Of a DNA stretch of 64,000 bases, positions 16,951 to 25,715 are shown piece by piece. Positions within the stretch are counted from its first letter, which is position 1. Each line of letters begins with the position of its first letter. Source of the stretch: Weissella cibaria KACC 11862 (GTDB taxonomy: Bacteria; Bacillota; Bacilli; Lactobacillales; Lactobacillaceae); the NCBI RefSeq assembly GCF_000193635.1, contig NZ_AEKT01000049.1, positions 59,074-123,073 on the forward strand. The letters run 5' to 3'. The notes below the pieces were generated by a model, which worked only from the letters and a program-made list of their open reading frames with translations, had not been told where the DNA came from and searched no databases. The position numbers and the translations under genes were made by a program.

Positions 16951-16955
16951 ATCTC

Positions 16956-18077
16956 TTAGGCCTCATTTCCTAGTTCTGGTTGTAAAGGCAACTGGACAAT
17001 AAAGCTCGTCAAATCATCATCTGATTCAACTCGCACCGTCCCCCCATGCGCCTCGACAACGCCATTCACGATTGCTAAACCAAGACCGGTCCCACCCGTC
17101 TTAGTATTCCGTGAACTCTCCACCCGATAAAAGCGATCAAACAACCGCTTGATTGAATCGGCCGGAATTTTTTCACCGTTATTTTGCACGCGAACTTCTA
17201 CATAATTTTCGCTTTTGTTAGTCTTGGCTGTCAACCGCACAAATGTTGCGCCATCGCCATACTTCAAAGCGTTATTGATCAAATTCATAAAGACACGTGC
17301 CAAACGGTCAGGATCACCAACCATTTCAATCGTATCCGGATTGGTAACCGCTGAGACAACAACGTGCTTATTCTTAGCTTCTAACTCGTAGTTAACTGCC
17401 AATTGTTGCAACATGGCCGCTAAATCTAACGGCGCCCAGCGTAACTTGAAATCAACCTGATGGACCTGTGTGTAATCAAACAAATCTTCGACCAACGATT
17501 TCATTTGGCCCGCCTTCGAAAAGGCCGTGTTAGCATATTTCACCAAATCCTTGCGTGCTAACTTTTCATCTTCATCATTAATAATCAGGCCTAAGTAACC
17601 CAAAATTGATGTTAATGGTGTCCGCAAATCGTGCGACACATTCGTAATCATTTCGTCCTTTGAACGCTCAATTTCACGTTCTTCAGCCATTGCGGCTTGC
17701 GCGGCATCAAAAACGCCATTTACATTCGTTACGAGGGGCCGCAATCGACGTCCCCAACGCTTTTCCGGCAATCCTTCACTTTCTGTATCACGAACACGTG
17801 GTGCCAAATCACTCACCGCTTCGATTAAGCGGTTAAGCAATACTGCTTCGTAGAAATGGCGAATCAACAACAGCCACAACACAACGACCACTAAGCCAAC
17901 GATAATGACGAGTGGTTGCTGTTGCGCCCAAGCTGCTTGTAATTCAAGCAGCCAGTTGGCACTTGTCCAGGCTGAACGGGTGACTAAGATGCCCCCAATG
18001 CCCATAAATACAAAAAGCAGGGCCGAAACGACTGCCTTGACCACCCACAGGAGCCAATCCAGTACACTTAGTTTCAT
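16956..18077 (-). CDS. Sensor histidine kinase, VanS-like
   Basis: A 373-residue membrane kinase: helix 1 around 10-32, a very short outer loop, helix 2 around 56-73, then the HisKA domain with VSHDLRTPLTSILGY (phospho-accepting His149). The HATPase has an N box (MNLINNALKYG), a G1-like NNGEKIP and TGGTGLGLAIV. The outer loop of about 22 residues is too short for a sensing domain, so it probably senses within the membrane. It sits 42 bp after its response regulator. The signal is unknown; envelope stress is inferred from dacA. Confidence 0.85.
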   Translation of the reverse strand: MKLSVLDWLLWVVKAVVSALLFVFMGIGGILVTRSAWTSANWLLELQAAWAQQQPLVIIVGLVVVVLWLLLIRHFYEAVLLNRLIEAVSDLAPRVRDTESEGLPEKRWGRRLRPLVTNVNGVFDAAQAAMAEEREIERSKDEMITNVSHDLRTPLTSILGYLGLIINDEDEKLARKDLVKYANTAFSKAGQMKSLVEDLFDYTQVHQVDFKLRWAPLDLAAMLQQLAVNYELEAKNKHVVVSAVTNPDTIEMVGDPDRLARVFMNLINNALKYGDGATFVRLTAKTNKSENYVEVRVQNNGEKIPADSIKRLFDRFYRVESSRNTKTGGTGLGLAIVNGVVEAHGGTVRVESDDDLTSFIVQLPLQPELGNEA

Positions 18078-18119
18078 CCCTACTTCTCACTTTCTATTGC
18101 ATAGATGCAAATCTATACC

Positions 18120-18809
18120 TTACAAAACTTCAATCTTGTAACCAACACCCCAAACGGTTTGGACCACTTGGTTACCACCAGTTGCTGCTTCCAACTTATC
18201 GCGCAAGTGTGAAACGTGCACCATAACTGTCTTCGCAGACACAACTGATTCTTGTTGCCAAACGCGTTCAAAAATGTCGTCAGCACTGAACACACGATTT
18301 GGGTGTGAAGCCAACAAGTACAAGATACCGAACTCCAACGCCGTCAAGTTAACCTCAACACCGTCAGCCGTCTTAACTTCGTGGCTATCCTTGTTAATCG
18401 TCAAAGGTCCAATGTCCAAGACTTCTGGCGTTGCTTGTGCCATACCGTTTTGGGCACGACGCAACAACGCACGGACGCGGGCCATCACTTCAAGCGGATT
18501 GAATGGCTTCGTTACGTAGTCATCCGCACCCGTAATCAACCCTTGAATCTTGTCCATCGCACCTGACTTAGCAGACAACATCAAGATTGGCACGGGGTTG
18601 TCCTTACGAACTTCCTTCAACACTTCCGTACCGTTCATATCAGGCATCATGATATCCAAAATAATCAAACCAATATCAGGGTTCGTGCGAATCTTTGTCA
18701 TCGCTTCCCTACCATCACTGGCAATCACTGGCTCGTAACCTTCGTTCTTCACGTAGATTTCAAGCAATTCAGCAATTTCGTGATCATCGTCAACAATCAA
18801 AATCTTCAT
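18120..18809 (-). CDS. Response regulator, OmpR/VanR-like
   Basis: A 229-residue OmpR-family regulator: receiver domain with acidic pocket DDD (7-9), phospho-acceptor D52 in LIILDIMMPDMNG and K101 in YVTKPF. The C-terminal winged helix ends in VWGVGYKIEVL. The first 60 residues and the C-terminus read like VanR. It is the upstream partner of the kinase at 16956-18077 and 26 bp downstream of the DUF1129 gene, so it belongs to a longer leftward transcript. It most likely controls dacA and other envelope genes. Confidence 0.85.
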   Translation of the reverse strand: MKILIVDDDHEIAELLEIYVKNEGYEPVIASDGREAMTKIRTNPDIGLIILDIMMPDMNGTEVLKEVRKDNPVPILMLSAKSGAMDKIQGLITGADDYVTKPFNPLEVMARVRALLRRAQNGMAQATPEVLDIGPLTINKDSHEVKTADGVEVNLTALEFGILYLLASHPNRVFSADDIFERVWQQESVVSAKTVMVHVSHLRDKLEAATGGNQVVQTVWGVGYKIEVL

Positions 18810-18835
18810 GGCTAATCCCTCACTGATTTCTGTGC

Positions 18836-19561
18836 TTACTTCGTGTCTTGACGTGGACGTGTTGCACTACCCAAGAATCCACCTTGAATACCCGTCTTAA
18901 CGCGCCAGAAGCGGAAGCCGATGAAGGCCAATACCGCAAGGATCAAGTAGACCCAACCTGGCAACAATGGGTTGATGATTGATGGCAAGTAGGCGAAGCC
19001 CATGTATGCCAAGAACCAAAGGACAAACGCACCAACAGAAACCACAATCTTCTTCCAAAGTGGTGTCTGTACGCCATCCTTGCTTGGTGCAAGGGTCATC
19101 GTTACGGCGGCGAAGAAGACACCACCCAACAATGACGTCAAAACAAGTGATGTGATACCGGCTGCCCCAGCACTACCGGCTTGGTTAGCCTTGCTGAACA
19201 TCAACGTCAAGCCAAACATAAAGCTAAACATCATAAAGAAGGCAATGGCATTATCAACCATCAATGGCCAGAAGCCGTACGTGGCATAACCACGGGCAGG
19301 CGTTTCAGCCGCTTGCTTTGCCTTGAAGCCCAATGCTTCAGCTGGCGTGTTAAACAATTGCTTCGCTGTGGCACCCGTCTTTTGACCGTCCAACAACTTT
19401 GCCCCAACTTCGGCAATCAAACCGGCCTTTGATGCATCCCCATCAACGAGTTGCACCATTTGCCAAATAAATTCTTGATTACGCTTCGTCAAACCAGATG
19501 TTGCCAAATCGGCACGCGTTGGCAACGCTGGTTGAGCTTGCGTTTCTTGTGATTCTGTCAT
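18836..19561 (-). CDS. DUF1129 family membrane protein
   Basis: A 241-residue protein: a soluble N-terminal helical part (RNQEFIWQMVQLVDGDASKA, then TAKQLFNTPAEALGFKAKQ) followed by five or six membrane helices. This matches DUF1129, a Lactobacillales family of unknown function. I start at the ATG of MTESQ (19559-19561) with GGGGG five bases before it; the ribosome site overlaps the end of ychF, so the two are translationally linked. Confidence 0.8.
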   Translation of the reverse strand: MTESQETQAQPALPTRADLATSGLTKRNQEFIWQMVQLVDGDASKAGLIAEVGAKLLDGQKTGATAKQLFNTPAEALGFKAKQAAETPARGYATYGFWPLMVDNAIAFFMMFSFMFGLTLMFSKANQAGSAGAAGITSLVLTSLLGGVFFAAVTMTLAPSKDGVQTPLWKKIVVSVGAFVLWFLAYMGFAYLPSIINPLLPGWVYLILAVLAFIGFRFWRVKTGIQGGFLGSATRPRQDTK

Positions 19562-19573
19562 GTAGTCCCCCAA

Positions 19574-20677
19574 TTAAACGTTGAACAAGAATTCGATGAT
19601 ATCACCGTCTTGTACAACGTATTCCTTACCTTCTGAACGGCGACGGCCAGCTTCCTTAACGGCCTTCATTGAACCATATTCGTCCAAGTCAGCAAAAGCG
19701 ACCGTTTCAGCACGGATAAAGCCACGCTCAAAGTCAGAGTGAATAACTCCGGCAACTTGTGGTGCCTTCATGCCGGCACGGAACGTCCAAGCACGCGTCT
19801 CCTTACCACCAGCGGTAAAGAACGTCCGCAAGTCCAACAAGTGGTAGGCTGAACGAATCAAACGGTTCAAACCTGGTTCCGTAATGCCTTGCAATTCCAT
19901 CAATTCAGCCTTATCTTCATCATCCATGCCGGCCAACTCTTCTTCAGCACGGGCTGAAATACCGATGACATCAGCATTTTCAGCAGCCGCAAATTCCTTG
20001 ATTTGTTGGAAGTACTTTGATGATTCTGGATCAGCCATATCATCTTCCGCCACGTTTGCTACGTACAAGACGGGCTTTGACGTCAACAAGAACAAGCCAC
20101 GTACAATCTTTTGCTCGTCTTCGTTCCAGTCGATTGAACGGGCTGGCTTACCCTCTTCCAAAACAGGCTTCAACTTAGCCAAGACCTCAAATTCTGCCGC
20201 AGCATCCTTATCCTTAGCTTGCTTAGCCTTCTTTTCAACCGTCGCATAACGCTTATCAACAGATTCCAAATCGGCCAAAATCAATTCCAAGTTAATGGTG
20301 TTGATATCGTCGATTGGGTCAACCTTACCGCTAACGTGAGTAATGTCATCATCATCAAACGCACGAACCACGTGAACAATGGCATTCACTTGGCGGATGT
20401 TCTCCAAGAACTTGTTACCTAAACCTTCACCCTTTGAGGCACCCTTAACGATTCCGGCAATGTCAGTAAATTCAAAGGTCGTTGGTACGATCTTGTCAGC
20501 TGGCACCAATTCTTGGATACGAGCCAAACGATCATCAGGCACTTCGACCATTCCCACGTTTGGTTCAATCGTGGCGAATGGGTAGTTAGCCATTTCGGCA
20601 CCTGCCTTGGTGATTGCGTTAAACAAAGTTGACTTACCAACGTTTGGCAAACCAACGATTCCTGCTGTAAGAGCCAT
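19574..20677 (-). CDS. ychF: Redox-regulated ATPase YchF (Obg-related)
   Basis: A 367-residue translation-linked P-loop protein. G1 is GLPNVGKST (8-16), G2/G3 appear as PFATIEPNVG and DIAGIVKGASKGEGLGNKFL. The G4-equivalent is NVAED, in place of NKxD, which explains the ATP preference of YchF. The TGS domain is at the C-terminus, ending in GDIIEFLFNV. Highly conserved, full length. It lies inside the leftward run from rsmG to dacA. Confidence 0.95.
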   Translation of the reverse strand: MALTAGIVGLPNVGKSTLFNAITKAGAEMANYPFATIEPNVGMVEVPDDRLARIQELVPADKIVPTTFEFTDIAGIVKGASKGEGLGNKFLENIRQVNAIVHVVRAFDDDDITHVSGKVDPIDDINTINLELILADLESVDKRYATVEKKAKQAKDKDAAAEFEVLAKLKPVLEEGKPARSIDWNEDEQKIVRGLFLLTSKPVLYVANVAEDDMADPESSKYFQQIKEFAAAENADVIGISARAEEELAGMDDEDKAELMELQGITEPGLNRLIRSAYHLLDLRTFFTAGGKETRAWTFRAGMKAPQVAGVIHSDFERGFIRAETVAFADLDEYGSMKAVKEAGRRRSEGKEYVVQDGDIIEFLFNV

Positions 20678-20700
20678 TTTTATATACCTATCTCTCTAAA

Positions 20701-20895
20701 TTAATCTTGTTGTTCTGACGCCTTGCGCAAAATACGCTTCAAGCGCTTATCAAAGTCGTGGCGTGTCATCATGACTTGGTGACCGCAGCCTTGGCACGTC
20801 AACTTAATGTCCGCACCAACGCGCATAATTTCCCACTCATTTGCGCCACACGCGTGTGGCTTCTTCATTTCAACGATATCATGCAAGTTGTACAT
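20701..20895 (-). CDS. DUF951 small zinc-ribbon-like protein
   Basis: A 64-residue protein of DUF951. It begins MYNLHDIVEMKKPHACG and carries HACG (14-17) and CQGCG, potential metal ligands, then a basic C-terminus. In Firmicutes this gene is commonly next to ychF and parB, as here. Some members have been linked to nucleic acid binding or to an accessory role near the chromosome partition genes, but no function is established from sequence. Confidence 0.85.
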   Translation of the reverse strand: MYNLHDIVEMKKPHACGANEWEIMRVGADIKLTCQGCGHQVMMTRHDFDKRLKRILRKASEQQD

Positions 20896-20910
20896 TTATC
20901 CAACCCCCAC

Positions 20911-21819
20911 TTAGTCCTCATCGAATGAAATGCCCAATACATCAAAGATGCGGTTCAAATCATCATCTGACAAGTATGCAATTTCAATTTTACCAGCGCC
21001 CTTGCGATTACGCGTCACATTGACCTTGGTACCAAACTTATCTTCCAGGGCAGCGGTCGTCGCCTTCAAGTATGCTGATGGTTCATCAGCGCCCTTGCTG
21101 GTTGGATCTGACTGCTCATTCAACTTATTAACCAGTTGCTCCAGTTGACGCACGGTCATGCCTTCTGCGATAGCGCGCTTGGCCACCGGCACAATACGAC
21201 GCTTGTTACGCAAACCAAGCAACGTCCGGGCTTGCCCCATTGAAAGATCCCCTGCATTCAGGAGGTCCTTCACTTCATCAGGCAGGTTCAACAAACGGAG
21301 AAAATTGGCCACGGCTGAGCGGGCCTTTCCCAAACGCTTGGCCACTTGTTCTTGCGTTAACTTCAACGCATCCATCATATCGCGGTACGCTTGGGCCTCT
21401 TCAAGGGGCGTCAAGTCTTCACGTTGCAAGTTTTCCAAAATGGCCGCTTGCAACATCTGATCGTCATCTAACTTGCGCACAATCGCTGGTACTTCAGTCA
21501 TACCGGCCAATTGTGACGCACGCCAACGACGTTCACCCGCTAACAATTCGTATTGGGCATTGTCTTTTGGATTGTGGCGGACAATTACCGGTTGCAACAC
21601 ACCGTTTTCCTTGATTGAAGCCGCCAAATCTTGCAGAGCGTCTTGATCAAAAACATGTCGCGGTTGGAACGGATTTGCCACAATTTTATCAACAGCTAGG
21701 TCACGAACAGAGTCGTTCGTTGCGATGGTTGTATCAAGACCTTGTGAATCAAACAGGGCGCCTAGACCGCCACCGTTACCACCAAGGCCTCCCAAACCTG
21801 ACTTCTTAGCGTTCGCCAT
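20911..21819 (-). CDS. parB: Chromosome partition protein ParB/Spo0J
   Basis: A 302-residue CTPase-clamp DNA-binding protein. The Gly-rich N-terminus (KKSGLGGLGG) is typical. Then come the ParB/Srx domain with VIVRHNP and LLAGERRWRA, the helix-turn-helix (TQEQVAKRLGKARSAVANFL) and a C-terminal dimerisation segment. I start at 21817-21819 with AAAGGAGGT upstream; this ATG lies inside the end of parA (14-bp overlap), so they are translationally coupled. Target: parS, of which a perfect copy is at 23397. Confidence 0.92.
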   Translation of the reverse strand: MANAKKSGLGGLGGNGGGLGALFDSQGLDTTIATNDSVRDLAVDKIVANPFQPRHVFDQDALQDLAASIKENGVLQPVIVRHNPKDNAQYELLAGERRWRASQLAGMTEVPAIVRKLDDDQMLQAAILENLQREDLTPLEEAQAYRDMMDALKLTQEQVAKRLGKARSAVANFLRLLNLPDEVKDLLNAGDLSMGQARTLLGLRNKRRIVPVAKRAIAEGMTVRQLEQLVNKLNEQSDPTSKGADEPSAYLKATTAALEDKFGTKVNVTRNRKGAGKIEIAYLSDDDLNRIFDVLGISFDED

Positions 21820-22576
21820 GAGCAGCCAAGACCTCCTTTGCCAAGTCCATGTATACTTCAGAACCCTTTGACTTAGGGTCGTAATCAATAATAGCCAACC
21901 CGCGTGATGGCGCCTCTGACAGACGGACATTACGTGGAATCACGGTATCGTACACATCACTACCAAAGTACTCACGCACATTCGCAATAACGTCGGCCGA
22001 CAAGTTCGTTCGTGGGTCAACCATGGTCATCAGCACCCCTTCAACTTCCAAGTCTGGGTTGAAGTGTTGCTTGACCAACTTCATATTGTTCATCAACTGA
22101 CCAAGTCCTTCGAGCGCATAGTACTCAGCTTGCACAGGAATCAAAATTGAATCTGCTGCTGAGAATGTGTTGATTGTTACCAATCCAAGTGAAGGTGGAT
22201 TATCAATCAGCACGTAGTCATACTTTTCACGAACACCTGACAGCGCGTTTTTCAAACGTAATTCACGAGCCATCGCCGGAGCCAATTCTAGTTCGGCACC
22301 AGCCAAACGAATCGTTGCTGGCACGATGTCCATGCCTTCGTGCGAAGTTGACAAAATAACATCAGCCAATGGCACATCGTGAACCAAGACATCATAGACA
22401 TCTTGCTCAATGCTTGACTTTTGGACGCCTGATCCAGACGTTGCGTTTCCTTGGGCATCCGTGTCGATAATCAACACCGACTTACCCAAACTCGCCAAGG
22501 CCGCTCCCAAATTGACCGTGGTCGTCGTTTTACCAACACCACCTTTTTGGTTAGCTAATGCAATAACGTGTCCCAT
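21806..22576 (-). CDS. parA: Chromosome partition ATPase ParA/Soj
   Basis: A 256-residue deviant-Walker ATPase: QKGGVGKTTT (10-19), then DTDAQGNATSG as switch I and VLIDNPPSLG as Walker B. Chosen start is ATG 22574-22576, with GGAAGGGG upstream; the extra 13 residues of the longer frame have no ribosome site. Overlaps parB by 14 bp and begins 13 bp after rsmG. With parB it moves the origin region; a parS site lies upstream of rsmG. Confidence 0.93.
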   Translation of the reverse strand: MGHVIALANQKGGVGKTTTTVNLGAALASLGKSVLIIDTDAQGNATSGSGVQKSSIEQDVYDVLVHDVPLADVILSTSHEGMDIVPATIRLAGAELELAPAMARELRLKNALSGVREKYDYVLIDNPPSLGLVTINTFSAADSILIPVQAEYYALEGLGQLMNNMKLVKQHFNPDLEVEGVLMTMVDPRTNLSADVIANVREYFGSDVYDTVIPRNVRLSEAPSRGLAIIDYDPKSKGSEVYMDLAKEVLAAHGER

Positions 22577-22589
22577 TGATTTCCCCTTC

Positions 22590-23309
22590 CTACAACGGCT
22601 TACGAACCGGATCACCCGGCTTGCGTGGATACTTCTTTGGTGTATTTTTCACCTTTTCAATCACAATAACTGAACGTGGGTCACCGTTTGGCAAGCTGAC
22701 ATCGATTTGATCACCAATTTTGGCACCCAATGTCGTGATAGCCTTCTTAGCCTCTTGTAACTCCTCATCAGCGGCGCTACCCTTCATCGCTAGCAAAACA
22801 CCACCAACCTTAACAAATGGCAATGTCAATTCGCCCAAAATATTTAGGCGCGCCAACGCACGGGCTGTCGCCACATCATATTGCTCACGAGCTGGTGCGT
22901 TCTTGTTACCAAACTCTTCGGCACGGGCGTGTTCTACCGTGACACCTTCCAAGCCCAATTCCTTGACCAAATCGCGTAAGAAATTAATGCGCTTATTCAA
23001 CGCATCAATAATCGTGATTTGCAATTGCGGGAACGCAATCTTCAATGGCAATGATGGGAAGCCCGCACCAGCACCCACGTCAATCATGTGCAATTCTTCA
23101 GTTTGCAAAGCTGGGTATGCCCAGGCCAGTGTTAATGAGTCATAAAAGTGCTTCATGTAGACTTCATCGCGTTCTGTGATAGCCGTCAAGTTCATGTGCT
23201 CATTCACCGCAACTAAACGCTCGTAGTATTGCTGATATTGCGCTAGTTGTTGTGCATTCAGTTCAACATTGTGCTCGCGTAATGCCGCCGCAAATTCTTC
23301 GGGATTCAT
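22590..23309 (-). CDS. rsmG: 16S rRNA (guanine-527-N7)-methyltransferase RsmG
   Basis: A 239-residue SAM-dependent methyltransferase acting on 16S rRNA G527. Motifs: MIDVGAGAGFPSLPLKIAFP (SAM loop), DALNKRINFLRDL, and VATARALARLNIL. The C-terminus is basic (KKYPRKPGDPVRKPL). The start at 23307-23309 has GGAG seven bases upstream and gives the usual family length of about 238; the longer open frame adds 23 unlikely residues. It heads the rsmG-parA-parB run. Confidence 0.93.
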   Translation of the reverse strand: MNPEEFAAALREHNVELNAQQLAQYQQYYERLVAVNEHMNLTAITERDEVYMKHFYDSLTLAWAYPALQTEELHMIDVGAGAGFPSLPLKIAFPQLQITIIDALNKRINFLRDLVKELGLEGVTVEHARAEEFGNKNAPAREQYDVATARALARLNILGELTLPFVKVGGVLLAMKGSAADEELQEAKKAITTLGAKIGDQIDVSLPNGDPRSVIVIEKVKNTPKKYPRKPGDPVRKPL

Positions 23310-23396
23310 TATCATTCTCCAAACTGATTCCAATAATAAAAGAATACCGCAAAATGCCCGTCTATTCAATAGTTGCACGGGTTTTAACGGTGTAAT

Positions 23397-23412
23397 TGTT
23401 TCACGTGAAACA
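23397..23412. promoter_or_regulatory. parS site, perfect
   Basis: TGTTTCACGTGAAACA matches the Bacillus/Firmicutes parS consensus TGTTNCACGTGAAACA at every position. It is 88 bp before the rsmG start, next to the parAB genes. Confidence 0.92.
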
Positions 23413-23418
23413 GGATGT

Positions 23419-23453
23419 TAAAAAGGCCACCGCACGGTTAGCGATGACCTTTT
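23419..23453 (-). terminator. Terminator after nucleoside hydrolase
   Basis: Minus strand AAAAGGTCATCGC pairs with GCGGTGGCCTTTTT around ACCGT-type loop bases. Confidence 0.7.
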
Positions 23454-23456
23454 AGA

Positions 23457-24374
23457 TTACTTCATAAACGTTGCGACCTCTGACATAAACCAGGCGTTAA
23501 AGGCTGGTACATCAATATCCGTCGCTACCGCCACGTTGGTTGTGTCATGATGCGACCCCAACACATCGGCAACTGTTGCGCCCAAGGCCGGACCCTCAGT
23601 GATGACATCAACCCAATAGTCCGTTAGCGTAAAGGCTTCTGGGTGAGCTAGATAGAACAACGTATTCACGTCGTGCATTGGCTTCCCAGTGGCTTCGTTG
23701 TCTGCATAATGTTGCAACACCGCTTGCAGCATCGCCCCTGATTCATTCACGTCTGACAGCTTGGCGATGTTGTCATATGACAGCAATGCTTTCATTGTCA
23801 CATCAAGACCAATCATCACAATTGGCAAGCCAGCCTCAAAGACAATTTTTGCAGCGTGTGGATCTGTATAAATATTAAATTCCGCTACACTGGACATATT
23901 ACCACCAGTGAGCGAACCACCCATCACAACTAAGCGATCAATCTTCGCTTTAACCTCTGGGTACATACGGAACAACAAGGCAACATTCGTGAAAGCCCCC
24001 GTGATAACCAACGTCAACTGGTCAGTGCTTTGCATCAAGGTTTCGCGCATCGCCTCAACGGCATGTTGGGCGACCGGCTGGGTCGTCACCGCTGGGAAAT
24101 CCCAACCAGGCATGCCCGACTCACCGTGCACATATGATGCGTCCTCGTATGGCTTCAGCAGTGGCATTTTCGCACCAGCTGCCACTGGTACTTGCTCTTG
24201 TACACCGAAAAACTCGACAAGTTTCAACGCATTTAATGCCGTCTTCTCTACGCCGACGTTACCGGCTACTGTCGACAACAATTGAACATCAAACTGTGGA
24301 TCAGTCAAAGCGATCGCAATCGCAGCTGCATCATCAATTCCTGGATCCATATCAAGCATAATTTTTTGTGCCAT
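23457..24374 (-). CDS. Inosine-uridine-preferring nucleoside hydrolase
   Basis: A 305-residue nucleoside N-ribohydrolase. The calcium-binding motif DMDPGIDDA (D8, D10, D14, D15) is at the N-terminus; VVMGGSLTGGNMSSVAEFN supplies the substrate-binding segment; the C-terminal DVNTLFYLAHPE contains the catalytic-region aspartate. Role: hydrolysis of purine or pyrimidine ribonucleosides to base and ribose in salvage. It fits with rpiA two genes away but they are not co-transcribed. Exact specificity (Iun, Rih) is not resolved. Confidence 0.88.
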   Translation of the reverse strand: MAQKIMLDMDPGIDDAAAIAIALTDPQFDVQLLSTVAGNVGVEKTALNALKLVEFFGVQEQVPVAAGAKMPLLKPYEDASYVHGESGMPGWDFPAVTTQPVAQHAVEAMRETLMQSTDQLTLVITGAFTNVALLFRMYPEVKAKIDRLVVMGGSLTGGNMSSVAEFNIYTDPHAAKIVFEAGLPIVMIGLDVTMKALLSYDNIAKLSDVNESGAMLQAVLQHYADNEATGKPMHDVNTLFYLAHPEAFTLTDYWVDVITEGPALGATVADVLGSHHDTTNVAVATDIDVPAFNAWFMSEVATFMK

Positions 24375-24475
24375 GGTTATTTCCTTTCAAACGTCAGGTT
24401 ATTCCTCACGCGCCCCGTCTAAATTGTATAACCATATTACCACATTTTGCTTGTGTATATTTTTGCAATATTTAC

Positions 24476-25573
24476 TTATATTTTTGCCCAAATCTTCTCT
24501 TGGATTTTAGGTTGTGGATCAGCAGCCAAGGCTGTCTTAGGGCGCCAAGTTCCCCGCGTCAAATCCTGTTCAGTTACTTCCGCCGTCAGCACAGTGACCG
24601 TCCATTTTTGGTGGGTATACACGTGCGTTACTGGTCGGCCAGCCAACTTCGTGAGCGTTGCTTTAACGCCGTAATCCGTCAACAAACGCTGCTCAGTAGC
24701 TGCAATCATTTCTGCAATTGTCCAGTCAGCATCCGGATCGTTAACAAAGTCGGTCAACGCATAGAGTGGCATCGTCCAAAAATTCGCCAGCAACCCATCG
24801 GCCGGCCGTTGTTCCCACAAATAGCCAGCTGGTGACTTAACCGCCAGCGCAAAATACGTAATTGGCTTAGGCTTGGGCGCCTTTGTTTTGACCGGATAAA
24901 ATTCTTCCGTCCCATCAGCATATGCAGCGTTAAATTGCTTGACCGGTGAATGTTCCGAATCAAAATTTTTCGCACTCATATATGATGACCCCAAATCCAT
25001 AATTGCTTGATTAAAATCACCAGGGCGGGCTGGATCAATCAGTTGCAGGCCTAGTTCAAAGAACACTTTGCGCGTCTTAGGTTGGGCGATGTCCGCATCA
25101 ATTTTGAATAAGCGCGCAAACACACGGAACGCATTCCCGTCAATGGCCGGTACTGGTTCATTAAACGCGATACTAGCAATCGCTGCCGCTGTGTACGGCC
25201 CAATTCCTGTCAGTTTTTCCAAAGCCGCCATATGATCTGGCCACACGCCTTGGTAATCATCACGCACTTGGATAGCAGCCTTTTGCATATTGCGTACGCG
25301 TGAGTAATAACCCAGCCCTTCCCAAGCCTTTAGCAATGCCTGTTCTGGTGCGCTAGCTAAGTCGTTAAGTGTCGGGAACATTGACATAAAGCGATTGAAA
25401 TATGGAATAACCGTCTGCACTTGCGTTTGTTGCAGCATAATTTCTGACACCCACACCCGGTAAGGATCATGGTTTTCACGCCATGGCAAATCTGCCCGTC
25501 CTGCTTCATCGTACCAATTCAAGAGTGTCGCTCTAAAATCATGAATTTTATCTTCGTCCCACATGTCAATCAT
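24476..25573 (-). CDS. mutY: Adenine DNA glycosylase MutY, without Fe-S cluster
   Basis: A 365-residue MutY that removes A opposite 8-oxoG. Catalytic Glu44 in VSEIMLQQT, HhH GIGPYTAAA (123-131) and Asp145 in PAIDGN. The C-terminal NUDIX-like 8-oxoG recognition domain is present (YLWEQRPADGLLANFWTMPL). The four cysteines that bind [4Fe-4S] in classical MutY, expected after about residue 190 (DLGSSYMSAKNFDSEHSPV), are all replaced, and the protein has no cysteine. Cluster-less MutY proteins are known in some lactobacilli. The ATG is at 25571-25573; a GTG four codons upstream is an alternative. Confidence 0.9.
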   Translation of the reverse strand: MIDMWDEDKIHDFRATLLNWYDEAGRADLPWRENHDPYRVWVSEIMLQQTQVQTVIPYFNRFMSMFPTLNDLASAPEQALLKAWEGLGYYSRVRNMQKAAIQVRDDYQGVWPDHMAALEKLTGIGPYTAAAIASIAFNEPVPAIDGNAFRVFARLFKIDADIAQPKTRKVFFELGLQLIDPARPGDFNQAIMDLGSSYMSAKNFDSEHSPVKQFNAAYADGTEEFYPVKTKAPKPKPITYFALAVKSPAGYLWEQRPADGLLANFWTMPLYALTDFVNDPDADWTIAEMIAATEQRLLTDYGVKATLTKLAGRPVTHVYTHQKWTVTVLTAEVTEQDLTRGTWRPKTALAADPQPKIQEKIWAKI

Positions 25574-25715
25574 GATGTATCCCACTTTCTTTTTTCATCG
25601 TCATTCCAGTTTACCAGATTGTCCTTACCATTTTTCAATAAGAACTCATTTGCCTTATCCTGCCTAAATAAGCGATAATAGAAGTAACAATTCTAATGAA
25701 ATGGAAGTTGGCCCC

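Noticed and set aside
24368-24835. 155-codon plus-strand ORF over mutY
   Set aside because: Antisense shadow of the MutY C-terminus.
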